Shown here: piece by piece, positions 6,003 to 7,067 of the stretch
How positions within the stretch are numbered: the stretch's first letter is position 1
Layout: each line of letters starts with the position of its first letter
Origin: Xanthobacteraceae bacterium
GTDB taxonomy: Bacteria; Pseudomonadota; Alphaproteobacteria; Rhizobiales; Xanthobacteraceae
Length of the DNA: 7,067 nt
Assembly: GCA_030037185.1 (NCBI GenBank)
Contig: JASHRR010000022.1
Span: 1 to 7,067, forward strand
Direction: 5' to 3'
Made by a program: the position numbers and the translations under genes
Notes under the pieces: generated by a model
Database searches by the model: none
What the model was told of the DNA's origin: nothing
What the model saw: only the letters and a program-made list of their open reading frames with translations

Positions 6003-7067
6003 TTATCGCCCGTCACCACCGCCTGGGTGAGTGAATTCGCGTCCTTCAGCTTTTGACTCTTCAGACCGCCGGTGTACCCCGTGGCCCATACCTTTCAACG
6101 TCGATTCCAGCGCGTTCGCCGCTGGGCAGGCGAAGCGCCAAGTCACGCCGGAGGCTGCGAAATAAAAGTCTACCTTACCTTTGAGGTTGTACTTCCCGAT
6201 GCCTTCGATGACTACTGTGCCAAAGCCCCGCTGCTCCGGCGGAAACACAGGCGGCCCATCGCTTTCGATCCAGCTCATGGTGAAGGTATCGTCCTCGGCC
6301 GCGTCCCACCGGATCTCGACCTGTCCCGCTTCTGTCGACAGCGCGCCGTATTTGCCGGCGTTAGTCGCAAGTTCGTGGAGGACGAGACCAATCTCTTGGG
6401 CAGCAGTCGCGCTTAGACGCAGCTTGGGGCCGCCGACAACGATTCGACACCCAATAAGGTCTGCAAAAGGTGAGAGCTGGGCGTGCACCAGATCATCTAC
6501 ATCAACTCCCCGCCATTCGTTCCGGACCAGCAGATTTTGATTAGCTGCGAGCGCCTGAATTCGCTGAGTAAACCGCTCGACAAAGTCTGTGGGCTCACGA
6601 GCGGCGGTCTGGTGGGCGATGGCTTGCACGAGGCTGAGCAAGTTCTTGGCGCGGTGGTTGACCTCGCGCACGAGCAAATGGGCCCGGTCTTCGTGGACTT
6701 TCCGCTCTGTCACGTCCTGGGCGACGGTAATGAACAGACGCCGTCCATTGGACTGGCCCAGCGCGGAGGTGACAAAGCTCCATACGCGATCGCGACGGTC
6801 CTTCGTCCGGATCGTCCGCTCGATCGGCTGCGCCTCTGGTTCCGCCGAAATCATCCAGCGGATGCGCTCGAGCACGTCGCCCTTGCGTTCGCCGTAAGCG
6901 CGGGCGGTCCAGTCCTCAATGGTGGACAGGTCCTGCCGCGAATAGCCGCTCGCTTCAAGCCAGCTCACACTGACAGCAAGCACCTGCTCCCTGTCGTCGA
7001 ACAACATGATCGGCAGCGGCGAGTAGAGAAGCGAGGTCCGGAAGCGTTCCTCACTCTTGCGCAGTTC
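6003..7067 (-). CDS. PAS-domain HWE-family sensor histidine kinase (N-terminus outside the window)
   Basis: The frame is open to the right edge. The first visible codons read ELRKSEERFRTSLLYSPLPI, the usual start of a PAS sensor domain, so the Met at 7007 is internal and the gene begins upstream of the window. Numbering from that Met, the PAS/PAC region runs to about 102 (VAQDVTER at 95-102). The phosphoacceptor box is REVNHRAKNLL at 114-124, with His118 the likely phosphorylated residue. The ATP-binding N-box is HELATNAGKYGAL at 211-223, the diagnostic W-x-E is WIE at 246-248, and a glycine box GFGTVVI lies at 261-267. The conserved part ends near CPAANALE at 294-301, after which about 33 polar residues form an unusual tail. 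HWE kinases phosphorylate a response regulator in response to light, redox or stress signals. No partner regulator is in view. At least 354 residues are visible. The sensed signal is unknown; no LOV-type cysteine motif is seen in the visible PAS part. Confidence 0.9.
   Translation of the reverse strand, partial: ELRKSEERFRTSLLYSPLPIMLFDDREQVLAVSVSWLEASGYSRQDLSTIEDWTARAYGERKGDVLERIRWMISAEPEAQPIERTIRTKDRRDRVWSFVTSALGQSNGRRLFITVAQDVTERKVHEDRAHLLVREVNHRAKNLLSLVQAIAHQTAAREPTDFVERFTQRIQALAANQNLLVRNEWRGVDVDDLVHAQLSPFADLIGCRIVVGGPKLRLSATAAQEIGLVLHELATNAGKYGALSTEAGQVEIRWDAAEDDTFTMSWIESDGPPVFPPEQRGFGTVVIEGIGKYNLKGKVDFYFAASGVTWRFACPAANALESTLKGMGHGVHRRSEESKAEGREFTHPGGGDGR

Noticed and set aside
5711..6019. 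102-aa and 123-aa minus-strand open frames after the kinase
   Set aside because: They are Arg/Pro/Gly-rich with no recognisable fold. Only the last 42 residues of the 123-aa frame look like a real protein, and those are annotated separately.
1..7067. CRISPR array, insertion-sequence ends, transposase or integrase gene
   Set aside because: I saw no regularly spaced repeats, paired terminal inverted repeats with a transposase, or integrase motifs.

Overview
The window looks like an accessory or partly decayed stretch of a GC-rich proteobacterial chromosome. An alphaproteobacterium of the Hyphomicrobiales/Rhizobiales type is the best guess. This rests on the high GC content, the G/C-biased third codon positions and the HWE-type histidine kinase. 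It is an inference, because no rRNA or tRNA is present to fix the taxon. All the intact genes lie on the minus strand, and both recognisable gene remnants lie on the plus strand.

Layout, left to right. (1) At 9-1476 (minus) a ferric-reductase-like membrane flavocytochrome of 438 aa is followed 10 bases downstream by a short membrane-anchored ORF, which may itself be frameshifted and may continue past the left edge. (2) Positions 1477-1862 hold no convincing gene. (3) Positions 1863-2134 (plus) hold the C-terminal end of a cyclase/arylformamidase-family gene, broken by at least one clear frameshift. (4) At 2128-4563 (minus) a two-gene unit encodes an SCP2-like protein and, 6 bases later, an amylo-alpha-1,6-glucosidase/glycogen-debranching-type glycosidase. 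A possible frameshifted N-terminal extension of the SCP2 gene lies at 4564-4701. (5) Positions 4878-about 5330 (plus) carry a fragment of a restriction-type DEAD/DEAH helicase spread over two reading frames. (6) At 5317-5697 (minus) there are three very short ORFs: a 42-aa single-span membrane protein, a 44-aa acidic fragment without a good start, and a 35-aa charged ORF. (7) Positions 5698-6002 hold nothing I can support. (8) From 6003 to the right edge (minus) lies a PAS-HWE sensor histidine kinase whose N-terminus is outside the window.

How the genes relate. The flavocytochrome and its short partner may form an electron-transfer unit in the inner membrane. The SCP2-like protein and the glycosidase are almost certainly co-transcribed, but what joins a lipid-binding fold to an alpha-glucan hydrolase is unclear. 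The kinase has no partner response regulator in view. The two plus-strand remnants and the small-ORF cluster suggest past insertion and deletion. I did not find a complete new defence, mobile or biosynthetic system; the most informative signals are the split reading frames and the small ORFs.
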